A stretch of DNA of 27,038 nt from Apostichopus californicus (Eukaryota > Echinodermata > Holothuroidea > Aspidochirotida > Stichopodidae). The stretch lies in NCBI GenBank assembly GCA_020650975.1, contig JAIPMN010046086.1, forward strand, positions 1 through 27,038, read 5' to 3'. The notes under the pieces are model-generated. The model did not search any database, had not been told where the DNA came from, and worked only from the letters and a program-made list of their open reading frames with translations. Of this stretch, positions 1-10,900 are shown in pieces. The first letter of the stretch is position 1, and each line of letters starts with the position of its first letter. A program made the translations under genes and the position numbers.

Positions 1-119
1 TTTAGTTAGTATTTTGTAATAAAATTAAGTTTTTCTTTCAGTCTGTTTCCCGTGTGTTTTTTGGTGTCCCACGTCAGAGTGTTTCCCTAGACGAACAGCC
101 ATGTCTAAATAAAGGGTGA

Positions 120-1246
120 CAATCATCAAGCCGACAAAGGTTCTGCAGTTGTCATCCAGGATCGACAGGATTACATCAAGGAAGCCATGCGTCATCTCTC
201 CAACAGCGATATGTACACTCTTCTTGATTCCGATCCTACAGTTTTTTTCTCTAAGCAGATATAACAGACCATCACTGATATGTACCAGCGGAACCATATC
301 TCTAAAAAGGCTGTTTCTTTCCTTTCTCCCACAGACTGTAAGGCAGCCAAGTTTTATCTTCTGCCCAAAATTCACAAGCCTATCATCTCAGGCAATGGGT
401 CCACCACCGAGAAAATATACTTGTTTTTCGGACCACTTCATCAAACCTCTTGTTCCTCAGATTAACTCTTACATCCATGACACTCCAGAATTCCTCAGGA
501 AACTTCAAGAGATCAGGAACCAAATCCCTAATACAGCCATCATTGGTACTTTAGACGTCACTTCTCTTTGCACTAATATCCGTCATGCTGAAGGTATTGC
601 AGCCACGTGCGCAGCCCTGTCTAAGAAGGTCCACCCTTGTCCACCCATCTCTGACATCAAAGTTCTCATTCAACAGGTTCTCACTATAGACAAGCATTAC
701 CTTCAAAGACACGGGACTGCCATGGATACCAGGATGGCTCCTTCCTTTGCTTACCTGTTTATGTCTAGCCTTGAAGAACGCATGCTCCATGCAGCTCCTT
801 GTCGTCCTCTTATCTGGTGGCGATACATTGATGACATCTTTTTCGTTTGGACCAGAAATGAGGATAGCCTGCTCACCTTCATCAATCACATCAATTCTTT
901 CCACAGCACCATCAAATTCACCTCTGATTACTCTCACCAACAGGTTAACTTTCTCGATGTGACTGTTCGCAAGGAACACTGTTCTCTCTCTACATACTTA
1001 TACACCAAGCCCACAGACACACACCAGTATCTCCATTCTTCAAGCTGCCATCCCCGTCACTGCAAGTCTGGAATTGCCTACAGTCAAACACTTCGTCTTC
1101 GTCACATTTGCTCTAGCAATTCCTCTTTCATTTGCCATACAGATGCTTTGGACAAACACCTTACTGCCAGGGGCCATAGTGCCAGAAGGGTGCGTGAAGC
1201 CATCAGAGACTCTGCTCCCTTTCCAGATCATCTATTTTGGCAGTGA
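120..1246 (+). pseudogene. PLE reverse transcriptase, frameshifted
   Basis: In an intact PLE this enzyme copies element RNA at a nicked target. Frame 3 from about 117 to 415 encodes the N-terminal block (DKGSAVVI, then DPT) and the motif YLLPKIHKP, with a stop near 262. The reading then shifts near 420 to frame 2, which encodes DHFIKPLVPQINSYIHDTP, the LDVTSL motif, MAPSFAYLFM and the catalytic RYIDDIFFVW (Asp pair at about 826-834), followed by NFLDV and the thumb-like TYLYTKPTD. The catalytic residues survive, but the frameshift and stop make this a dead copy. The longest open stretch starts at an ATG at 116 in the wrong frame for the N-terminal block, so that ATG is not a real start. Confidence 0.85.
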
Positions 1247-1802
1247 AACACAAAAAGGGACGAGATTGCGACTACAGGCTCCCCTGGTTGTTACTTTCCA
1301 CCCAAATCATCCTCTTCAGCAAAACACCTCTAACAACCACAACATTCTCCTCACTTCAGATAGACTCCAACGAGCCGTCCCTGAAAAACCCACCATCGCC
1401 TACAGACGACCACGCAACCTACGAGACCTTCTTGTGCGTGCTGCTGTTCCGCCTCTAACTTCTAACCCTACACCCATTCAGCATGGTACTTTCAAATGTG
1501 ATCGTACTTCTAGATGCATCATCTGCAGCCACCACATTGTTGAATCCAATTCCATCACCAGCCACAGCATGCAACTCACACACGAGACTAAGGGTCACAT
1601 CACTTGCACAACCACTAATGTCATCTATCTGATCTCTTGTAGAGTTTGCGGCATCCATTATTTTGACAAAACTACCCTCAAGAGCAATGCTATGGTCACA
1701 GATCCAGTCAACACCATGAAGACTGAGACCCCAGTTGGAGAACACTTTAACCTTCCCCACCATACCATTATAACATGTCCTTACAGGGGATTGAATCCTT
1801 AG
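1240..1802 (+). pseudogene. PLE linker and GIY-YIG endonuclease remnant
   Basis: After a second frameshift near 1240 the reading continues in frame 3. The Cys cluster CIIC, the block NVIYLISCRVCG and the block PVGEHFN match the layout of PLE GIY-YIG nucleases, in which NVIYLI supplies the first (GIY-like) strand. The second conserved motif, usually a YVGET-like stretch with a following Arg, reads HYFDKT and is followed by a shortened segment, so the active site looks destroyed. The stop is at 1800-1802. In intact elements this domain nicks target DNA. Here only fossil similarity remains. Confidence 0.75.
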
Positions 1803-1904
1803 GTAGCCGTCCTGACCTAGTACGAATCAGCAGAGAGAGGCTTGGATGCAATGCCTTCGCACCATTCAACCTCATGGGCTCAACATTCAGGAAGGAAATG
1901 ACTA

Positions 1905-2130
1905 ACTTTTCTTCTGTCCCCCTCCTTCTCCCCTTGTCCCCCCCCCCCCACCCTCTATCACTCCTCTTCTCATAGCTCTCTTCCACCTTTTTTTCTCCAC
2001 ACCTTTCTGTCTTTTTCCTTCTCCAGTTTATTCTTTACCCCCTTCCCTTAATCCTCTCTTTGTCCCTCCACTGTTTATCTCCTACCTCTCCTCTTCCCCT
2101 GTTGGTTTCTTTCTTTCTTCTCTCCATCCC
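1905..2130 (+). repeat. Pyrimidine-rich tract in PLE 3' region
   Basis: An almost pure C/T stretch on the + strand, including a run of ten or more C at about 1938-1950, lying between the GIY-YIG remnant and the hammerhead-like motif. The short open frames across it are low-complexity and are not genes. Confidence 0.7.
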
Positions 2131-2240
2131 TTGTCTACTAATCCCCTTACATCTATCTCTTTGTGTTCACCATGCTCATTAACCTGTCTGTATTCTGTGC
2201 GAGTGTTTGTCCTTTCTGTTACTGTTACTTGTCATTTAGC

Positions 2241-2275
2241 CTTTGAAGAAGATCCTGCTAGGATCGAAACGTCAG
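2241..2275 (+). ncRNA. Hammerhead-ribozyme-like motif in PLE tail
   Basis: The sequence reads TTTGAAGAA, then a perfect 6-bp stem GATCCT/AGGATC with loop GCT (2251-2265), then GAAACGTC. This mirrors the hammerhead core order CUGANGA - stem II - GAAAC. PLE copies in animals are known to carry hammerhead motifs. The first core base is T instead of C, and there is one extra A before the stem. I cannot define a convincing stem III or stem I, so an active ribozyme is doubtful. Confidence 0.45.
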
Positions 2276-2317
2276 GCCAACTTACTTTTACACAACTATG
2301 TCCTCTTTCAAAAAACT

Positions 2318-3110
2318 GAAGTTCCTCTTGATCATACCTAAAACACTATTACCTCTTTTAGAAGCTTCAAAACATTGCTTAGAAGGTTGCAGAGAAGAAT
2401 CAATGTAGATACCTAGGTCTCTTTAAAAAAAAGACCTCCTGTAACTCCTCACCATTAAGAGTGTAAGTATACTCTTTGTTACTACTACCAATATGCATCT
2501 CCTTGCATTTATCAATATTAAAAAGCAATTACCATCCCTGAGATCATGAAAACCTTATCCAAATCCGTTTTAAATTTCTCAGAACCACTTTGGTTGAGAC
2601 CTCAGAATACAGTTTCATGAGCAAACTTCTTGGCTGTACACAAAATATCTCCGTCAATGTCATTTATATGGGCAACAAACAACAAGGGACCCTTGTGGAA
2701 CTCCACTAGTAACGTCCAGTCTTTAATTACCACCCTGTTTCCTATTACAGAGCCAATTTTCGATCTAAAACAGTAATTTTCCATTGACACCCATACTCTT
2801 CAACCTGAGTAAAAGATGCTAATGGGGAACTTGCTACATCTTCCAGAAACTCAAGAATATTAGTGAGAAAAGACCTTTTTGACAATAGCCATGTTGAGAC
2901 TCTCTGATCAAAGACTGACTACTGAAGTGATTGACCATAGACTTTTTAACAATAGACTCCATGACCTTACAAACAACACTAGTGAGACTATAACAGGCCT
3001 GTAATTACAGGGCTTAGACTTATCACCCTTCTTGAAAATTGGGGTAATATTAGCACATCTCCAGTCCTGATGAACAAAAGGCTGTTCCTTCATTCATAAG
3101 GCCTTTGGGT
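2318..3110 (-). pseudogene. LINE reverse transcriptase fragment
   Basis: The - strand reads WRCANITPIFKKGDKSKPCNYRPV (fingers, about 3070-3000), GPLLFVAHINDI (about 2700-2660) and KKFAHETVF at the position of the FADDTK catalytic block (about 2630-2600). After frame changes come CILV-like and LNGEELQEV and RDLGIYIDSS (about 2500-2400), ending with LGMIKRNF at about 2340-2318. The catalytic FADD motif has decayed to FAHE, so the enzyme is dead. The expected continuation after KRNF is missing at the junction with the PLE. Confidence 0.85.
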
Positions 3111-3149
3111 TATCCTAAATATGTACAGCAATGTCATTTTTGAATTTCA

Positions 3150-3685
3150 ATTTTACTTCAGAGACTAAGCGTTCTACCTTCAGTCGATGAATTTTGAACT
3201 TTGCCAAAAGAGATTCAGAATTAGTCCCCCTAAACAACTTCCACATTCTGTTTTTGTCTAACTGCACATCTAACTTCCCTTTGTCATCCAAGAAGGCATA
3301 CTGCTTTTACGACGACGCTTCTTCCAGGGAACATGATTTTCCATGATGACCTTGAACTTATCAGCTGAATTGATCCAAGACTGAGAGGCACTCATGTCTC
3401 TAAACAAATTAATCCAATCTGTATCCTTTAGTAAAGTTTCAATTGCCACTGTATCTGATTTCCAAAAATCAGGGACCTTTTTCTTGCTAACAGAATTTAA
3501 GACCTTGCAAACAACATTGAAAGCTAGTATATCATGATGGCTAGTTCCTAGTTTTCCTAAACCATCAAATGAAAAACAGTAATTGGATCAGAACTCAAGA
3601 CAAGACCAGGATGTTATCCCCCTAGTAGGGAAAAGGAACATTCTGATGTAAAAAGCAATCTTGCACAACATCTAGAAAGTTATTA
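3150..3685 (-). pseudogene. LINE endonuclease C-terminus and RT linker fragment
   Basis: Read on the - strand this encodes LDVVQDCFLHQ and an LVLSSDPIT-like stretch (about 3680-3580), then a GTSHHDILAFNV stretch at the place of the APE endonuclease SDH motif (about 3545-3510). The pre-RT linker follows with a tryptophan-rich stretch and the basic WKKRRRKSSMPSWMTK (about 3340-3280) and WKLFRGTNSE (about 3240-3210). Several frameshifts and stops separate the blocks. This is the standard order for CR1/L2 type elements and ties the ORF1 and RT fragments into one element. Confidence 0.75.
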
Positions 3686-3929
3686 CCCTTCCTCCCAGCT
3701 TACCCCTTATTACCCCTTATTAGACTCTGTACCATAGCATTCTTCCTAGAACTATTACTATCACATTCCCTGTGATCAAAACACCCAATACACCTCCAAT
3801 ACACACACAATTCCTATCAGAATTATTGCCTGCCCTCATCGACCCCAATTTAGTTTAAACATAGCTGCTCAACAGAACAAGAAATGTGAAGGAGATTTCA
3901 GATCACAGTCTAGTCAAGAACTATTCAAA

Positions 3930-4215
3930 CTTACCAACTTATGTGACGGACCTTGTTGTCAAATGTAGGCAATAGACCACAGATAACAACTTAAGTAAGA
4001 GTGGAAGCTAAGCTTAATTCCCGATACCTGGACCGAATTATTTCAAGTGACTCGTGCTGGATGTTATTGTTACCCACCTGGACTGCAACCACCTCCTCAT
4101 TTGACACAATTTTGTTAACCCTTTCACTAACATCCTGGATTTTGGCCCTTGGCTTGTTAAAAGGTTTTCAGTTTTGGAACTGGTGAACCCAGATGACCAA
4201 TGGACTCTCCTGCTT
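3930..4215 (-). pseudogene. LINE ORF1 esterase-like (SGNH-type) fragment
   Basis: The - strand encodes KIQDVSERVNKIVSNEEV, a VQVGNNNIQHESLEII stretch and, after further decay, VICGLLPTFDN. This matches the VHVGTNNLQ...EII and VISGLLPRFD pattern I recall from esterase-like ORF1 proteins of CR1-type LINEs in aquatic invertebrates. It is too short and broken to be functional. It marks the 5' part of the LINE. Confidence 0.6.
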
Positions 4216-4230
4216 ACCATTGAAGAGTAG

Positions 4231-4710
4231 AGTTTTAAGGCAAAAAAATACTGATATCATAATACTTTATACTTAATAATACACGGATCAAAAAGAAAAA
4301 TGATGCTTCGTCCACCATAACACTTCTTAGGTATTATTTGTGGAAGAATGAGAAGGGTGGACTTTGACCAATGCCACTGGTTATAGAGGGCGTACAGTAC
4401 TAAAATGGCTACCAGTTGACCCTAGACATGGTCTAATCTAGAGAGCTAAGGTTGTGGGTCATGTCGGCAAAGAGTGGAGTCAATTATGACTAAGCAATCT
4501 TGATGAAGCAGACTAACAGAAAAAGTAATGATGCATAGAGAAAAATTGTTTACATGGTTCCCCATTGTTCAAAGATATCAAATTCTTGGAGATATTTCTG
4601 CTGAATGTTCTTCTATTAGCTCTGTTTATCACACATTCCAATATATCCCTTATTGTCAATATCACATAGAGTGAAAGCTTTAGTTTGGTTTGCCAACTTT
4701 GAATTAGTCC
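4231..4710. other. 3' flank of the NACHT gene, no gene seen
   Basis: The sequence lies between the last exon (stop at 4711-4713) and the LINE. No AATAAA or ATTAAA signal is present on the - strand, so the cleavage site of the transcript cannot be placed. A donor-like CACG|GTGAGG overlaps the stop codon (about 4715), so a further exon cannot be excluded. Confidence 0.5.
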
Positions 4711-4953
4711 TCACCGTGCTACTTCGACCTTTTCATTGTTGATAATGAATTTAATGAGATCTTCATAATCTTGTTCAATCAGCTTCTGGTCCCATCGATT
4801 CACTTCAATAGCCCTCAGAGTATTCAAAACTCCCAGCCAGACATCAGCCTTCAAGATCAGGGCTATCTCTGTAACTTTTTCCACAACATCCGAAAGCTTC
4901 AGACATTTGATTGGAATCTGGAATATAATCCACAGATATTGTTGTTTGTCAAC
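4711..4953 (-). CDS. Exon 13: C-terminal helical exon
   Basis: A 243-bp exon, phase 0, acceptor gggtactgatttcag, stop TGA at 4711-4713. It encodes 80 residues: VDKQQYLWIIFQIPIKCLKL, then VVEKVTEIALILKADVWLGVL, then AIEVNRWDQKLIEQDYEDLI. It is strongly helical with regular hydrophobic spacing. It fits the phase-0 donor of exon 12 and was found only by reading the - strand for an acceptor. I do not recognise the domain. It is not an LRR, since no LxxLxLxxN is seen. It could be part of the helical NACHT tail or a small protein-binding helix bundle. Confidence 0.65.
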   Translation of the reverse strand, partial: VDKQQYLWIIFQIPIKCLKLSDVVEKVTEIALILKADVWLGVLNTLRAIEVNRWDQKLIEQDYEDLIKFIINNEKVEVAR

Positions 4954-7900
4954 CTGAAATCAGTACCCAACTATAACAAATGTCCTGATCTTTTTTTCTA
5001 CTAAACTAAACTAAATGGAAACCACAAAACTGGAAACCTGAAAAGAGTCATTAAGATTAAATTTGTTTCCTAAAAATTTGTAATATGTCCAATGTCGTGA
5101 ATAAAAATCAACTAAAATTGTCTCATGCATCACAATATCCTAAAGCAACACTAAGGATTGATTAATAGCTAAACTTTATTAATAGCATTGACGAAATGTG
5201 TACTTTACGATACACTGATCTTGTAAATTAAATAGATGGTTCAGCATATGAAAATGTTGTATTAAAAATGATTCACACATCCCACAATGATCTGCCACTG
5301 TATAATACCTGTAGATCAATTCATACTTTAGTCTGATATCCGCAGAATGAGTACATTAGGTCGATCCTGTACCAAAGATCAAATTTGTTCTCTGGATTGA
5401 GACCTACAGTTCAAGAAGTAACATATTTACAATAAACTCACACCATTAATATCTCAACATACTAGATTTACTTAAGTTTTATTGGTGAAGTATAGACCTT
5501 GAATTTTGTATCCTATGGATTGATGCTGTACTCGACACTGTAAAACTAAATGTAGTATTCATGCACACTTCAGATTATTTATTCCAGATATCGGGATATA
5601 AGCAGAGGTTTGCTGTGTATTTGAGCTAAGAAATTTGTATTCACACTTTACCTGTGATCTTGAAGCAAAAATGAGCATAGAAACCTTTGACCTCAGCAGC
5701 AGTCGACTATCTTCAGAGCTGAAGTTGACGGATTCTCTGCTACAGACCTCTGTGACAATGTCCTTGACCTTATGTCCTTTGTATCCATCATACTCAGCAA
5801 AACAAAGACAGATGCAGTTCATGATGTAATCAGGAATCTCACCATCTCCTGTTTTGAAGTCTCTCATTAGAAAACTGGCAATGAAATGAAAGCTGGCAGG
5901 ACAGATGTGACAAGTGAAGCGCAAGATATAATGGAGATCAGCTGGGTCTATGTTAGCCAAGTGTTCTCTGACCAATTGATACTTGAAATGGTGTTCAGTT
6001 AATTTGTCCCCCCAGAAGAGGCGGGCTAAATACTTTGATGCAAACCACTCTTGGATTAACTTATAAAGGAATCTAACCTGTAGCGAGACATATTTCACAG
6101 CTTTTCCTTTCTGTAAAGGTTCTGATTTCTTCTCTTTTGATTCCAATATTGGTTTATTCTTTGATTGATTGTTAGATTCCAAGAGATCAGGATCAAGGGA
6201 TACCCCTCTCTTCATCGCTGAAGTAACATTAGATGTGTTCAGTGACTCATTACTGATGGAACCAGTCTGGGGACTTTCACTGCCAGTCTGAAGATCTCTA
6301 CTAGGCGAATTAAATGGAGTTCCTTCCTCAACAACAAGTATCCCAAAATCTATCCATGCTTTGCTATTAGTGACACTTCTATCCACAAAGTCTTTCTGCC
6401 AAAACAATTGTTGGTTTCCTTTACAGAGGCCGTTAAAGGCAAGTTCCTCCAATGTTATGTGGGGTTCTATTGATACTTCACTCTCTGATCTGCTCTCATC
6501 CTCTTTACAAATTGATTCCTGCTGCTGGTATGACAGATGACCCGAGGTTTCTTCCTCATCCTGCACAGAACACAGAATGTCTACAATGGCCTTCACAAAA
6601 GGAGTAATCCTGTCAAGCTGAGGCTCTTGTAACTTTCCTAATCTATCAATGTTATGTACTAACAGCACAAAGAGTAGTGGAACATTACAAATATCAAGAA
6701 TAAGTGGAACATTATCAATCAATTCTTTGACTTCTTCTTGCTTTTTGAGATCTTCAGAGAAGACTTTTTCAATGTATTCATTCCTTTCGTCCTCACCGAA
6801 GTTTCCTATCTTCAACATTGGACCTCGAGGTAGATCTTTCGCATAGTCTGTCCTAGCTGTGATCATAACAATGCAGTTGGACAGTTTCTCCTTTGTCATT
6901 ACTCTCATTACCTCTGAGGGACTTCCATCTTTGGTTCTACCACTGTATTCTTCTAACCCATCCAATATGATTAAGACTCCCTTCTCTGAACTGGTAAGCA
7001 TAGACTCAATATCCTCTTCTGTAATGGGAATGCCTTTACTGATGTAGAACATCTTGATAGTTTGAATAATTGTCATGTTATGAACAATTTTCAAGGGCAG
7101 ATAGATGACCATGGGGATATCCATAAGCTTCCCACAACACCAGTCATAGGCCAACTGAGAGGAGAGCATGGTCTTGCCGGAGCCTGGCTGTCCTTCCAGA
7201 ATGATTCGAGTCTCTGCTTTTAGTCTTTCATCAGTAAAGATATCTAGGTAGTGTAGCTTACATTTTCGGTCAACCTCTCTGCTAGATATTTTTGAACCAG
7301 AAGTTGTTAAGACTAGTCCGCTGGCAATAAAGAGATCATTTGATTTCCATTGACAAGACTTCTTCCAGGGGACAGGAGTCATGGTTTCAAACCAACTCTT
7401 CATCTTCTGTTGTAGGCATTTGATGAATAAGTTCTCTTTACCTTTAAAACGAGAAATACAGAAACACAATTACCATTATGAGAAGGTGAAATGTTTCACA
7501 ATTCATGCTAGAAATCTACGAAGGTGTTAGGCAAATGTAATTTGATATTATAGTTTGGATAATCTGGTAACACTGTATCTTTGATAACATCTTTGATAAT
7601 CTTCCTATGTAAAGAAGCTCACTACAACACAAACTAAGATACTGACATCACTCAAACATGCTTAGTCAGTTTAACAACTACTGAAATGTTATTGACTTGG
7701 GTGGATTTATACAACCAGAATGCAAAAATGCATTGTGGTTTCGATGATGCAACATGAGCAGTTTTCTCCATGAATCTGATGTAATGTATAGTGAGGGTGT
7801 ACATGTTTACAAGGGTTTCACGGTTTGACTTCTGATGACCCCAAATGACCTTTGACTTCGACCAAAAACAATAGGCTTCTTTTACACAATGTGGTACTCC

Positions 7901-10900
7901 TACCACTAAATATGAGGTTCTCCCAAGCTTCCTTTCTTGAGATATCTGGTTTACGAAGTTTTCACAATTTGACCCCTGGTGACCTCAAATGACCTTTGAC
8001 CTCGACTAAAAAAACACTAGGCTTCTTGAACTTAATGTGGTACTTCTACACACAAAATATGAAACTGGTCTGACCTTCCCTTCTTGAGATATTGTGTTTA
8101 CAAGCTGGGCGTCACAAACGCACTCACACACACCCACACATACGCCATCATGAATGCAAAGGTTACGATTATCATCGAAACCAAAACAATCTTCAATAAA
8201 CACTAAAACAGCAAGGGCTTGAAATGTGGTCCTAGAATGTCATATAAGATTGAGTTTAATTATATCAGGAAGAAATATAAATGAAATATCCATGTAGCTG
8301 AATATATAGGGTATCTTTACCATGATCTTCCTTTGCAAGTAGCAACAGCCGTCTTCCCAGGTCCAGTTTTCCGTTAGACAATTTCAAGGCTCTTTGGACA
8401 TCCAGTCTCTTGTATCCCTCTTCTATCAAAATTTTGTAATTTACCGACAATTTTAATTTCCTTTTTGAGATTACTTCATGTTTCTCTGGAAGTTTTACCT
8501 GGAACAATGTTGAAATATTACAAACTGTTTATCAAACTCACATTTTGATCATACTTACATAAAAAAATGTAAAAAAAAATAATTACTGCATTTGAATTGA
8601 CTTCAGTGAATATTCTACAAACTTAACTTTAGGTTAGCAGAAATAATCAGTTAAATGCTCTGTTTCTTTTACAATGAGTAAAAGGAAGACTTTTTAGTAA
8701 TGGAGTAATAATTAATTTGTCTGTTTTGTGACTTGCATGACAAAAAGGATACCTTTTATATCAGAAAATAAATTAATAAACCATTCTAAGATCTTGATAT
8801 TATGCAAAGTAACCATTCTTTGGCTTAAGGCTTAAAGTTTCAAAATCTTGACAAGTTTTTGTAAAGCACAAACCATTTTGTTACCATCTTTCCCCCCTTC
8901 GTTTTCCTTTCCATTCTTCTCCTGTGACGTATCGATGTACTCCAACACCAGTCTTGCCACCTTATTAAAGTGAATAGCTTTCAATCCTTGATACATTCCA
9001 ATCATTCTCTCTGGCATGATGAGCTCTCTTTCATCCAATATTTTCAACAGCATCTTTCCAGATTCTGCTGCCTCCTGAATTGTTTCATTTTCTGCTGGCT
9101 TGAGCTCAAAGAAAATGCCTAGCTTTGCACAATGTTGTTTATCTAGATGCTTTGCAATGTCTCCTCTCAACTTTTCATATTTGTGTAAATCCACTTGACG
9201 TTCTAAGGAATATAACAAAGACTAGATATCACGTGTAGAAATAAGAGCACATGAATCACATGCTAATTGAGTGGTAGGTTTGAACTATGAGCAATGTTCA
9301 CAGCTAACATGCACAATTACACAACAGGCCCACAAGGAGCATGCAACCTGCATGGAGAATGCTGGTATGCAAGTCAACCTCTGGTGAGTGCATGTTATAA
9401 ACTATTGGTTAAGTATACTGTCCACAACTTGCATGCAACTTTTAATGTTAAGCCCTTGTCTTGTGCATAATTCTTTTCATGTATACAGCTTCACCTTCAA
9501 GGTTGCTTTGAGCTACAAAGTAGGAAGTGATCATACTAACTTTGAAATGAAAGCCTGTAATAGGACTTGTTTGGAGGGCTCAGCAGCATGATTAAATTTC
9601 TTTCCATCAAAAATGTTTATGTTGATGAAATATTTCTCAATAAAATAAGTTGATATAAGTATTTCACTTAGGTGTGTCTACTGCTCAAACCAAATGCTAT
9701 TACCTTTTCGCCTCTACTTAGACACTCACCTGGGTCCATGTACTCTACGTGTGCTTATTTTTTCATCTCCACTAATACACACCTCCCTGGGGTGTGTCTA
9801 AGAATAATGAGCATTCATTTTTCTTCTTTCAACTGCACTTAGATGCTAATCAGGGTAGACTTCTAAAACTATCTAAGTCCACCCATTTGTTCCACTTCCT
9901 AATAAAAACTCACCTGGGTGCAGAATTTTCTGGCTTTCTGGAGATAAGAGAATGTCTTTCACCTGAAGGAAAACACAAAAACACAAATTATTTCACTAAT
10001 GAAAACTTTAAATGTAAGAATATTTAACATGCAATTATGCAGGGTATCTATCACACCCCTGTGAATGATTAGGTTTAAAGTAGGAAGGTAAGGTAGTAAA
10101 ATAGGGGTGTAACAGACATGGAACAACACAATATAAATGTGTGCAATCTCAAAAGAAAAAGGAATGCTGATGACAACATACCTATTATTTATGTAGTATT
10201 CATTCATTAGTACAGTACCTAAGTTTCCAATAACTGTTGACCTGTGTATGTAGTAACACACAGGTCATATGTACACTATTTCCTTATTTACGAAGCAACA
10301 CGAAAAAGTTGGAAAACAGGATGAAAATAAGAAACATAAGAATACCAGGTTGACTGGAGTGACTGAAAAAATAAGAATACAGTAATAAAAGACTGCTGTA
10401 ATTCAATTCAATTCAATTATCATCCACCATGCATATTACAAAGAAAAGCATCCATGAGAAAACATGCCAACGAATAACTATAATTCAGTCACAGAGCTGA
10501 CGTTATTCAATCAGCCTGCAAACAGCAGCAAGACTTCCAAAAGACAGGAAATTACTTAGCAGAGAAATGAGCAGATGGGAGAAGATGCCGTTTAATATAA
10601 TGTAATGAAGAGACATATGAGAACACAGACAGCTGGGAGACAATCAGCAGACATAACTCACTTTTGATTGGAAGATAAGGTCTGTCTGGTTCATTTCATG
10701 TTGTGATACTTTTAAATTCACATCAACCATGTCAGTGTCTCCATCTTTGTCCCTTGTAAGTCTGAACTGATGAGAGACTCTACTGGCAGCACAGAGGTAA
10801 TCAATGTCTACATGCTAATAGATAAAAGATGTTGAAAATCAGTGTACTTTGGATGAGAATGCTTGTTAAGTATTTAAAGAAAAGGTGCGACATATAAGAT

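Larger units (their letters stand above)
1..2318 (+). mobile_element. Penelope-like retroelement (PLE), 5'-truncated by the window edge, decayed
   Basis: A retroelement running left to right. Conserved PLE blocks appear in order: an N-terminal block reading PADKGSAVVI-like (about 120-260), the YLLPKIHKP block (about 355-380), an RT core with RYIDDI (about 820-840), then a Cys-rich GIY-YIG endonuclease remnant (1490-1770). A pyrimidine-rich tract and a hammerhead-like motif near 2245-2275 follow. The blocks lie in different frames with at least one stop near 262, so the element cannot make an intact protein. The right edge is where LINE coding sequence of the opposite strand begins, about 2318. 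The Neptune/Poseidon-like assignment comes from memory of the GIY-YIG type and is uncertain. Confidence 0.85.
2318..4230 (-). mobile_element. CR1/L2-like LINE, decayed, 3' end missing
   Basis: A non-LTR retrotransposon read on the - strand. From right to left it holds an ORF1 esterase-like piece (about 4215-3930), the endonuclease C-terminal part (about 3685-3515), the linker before the RT (about 3480-3150) and RT (about 3100-2318). All parts are broken by stops and frameshifts, and most of the endonuclease is missing. The RT stops abruptly where the Penelope-like element begins, so the remaining 3' part was either deleted or lies beyond the left edge of the window. The clade call rests on the esterase-like ORF1 and the RT wording, and is moderate in certainty. 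Confidence 0.82.

Noticed and set aside
4771..5004. + strand ORF of 77 residues
   Set aside because: It is the antisense of the last NACHT-gene exon (4953-4711), which has a good acceptor, correct phase and better coding character.
4231..5651. LRR exons downstream of NACHT
   Set aside because: Read on the - strand for LxxLxLxxN patterns; none was seen. Only the helical last exon was found.
8832..9218. Separate small gene ending at TAA 8832
   Set aside because: A strong donor at 8883-8884 and matching phase-1 borders with both neighbours show it is an internal exon whose frame merely runs on into the intron.
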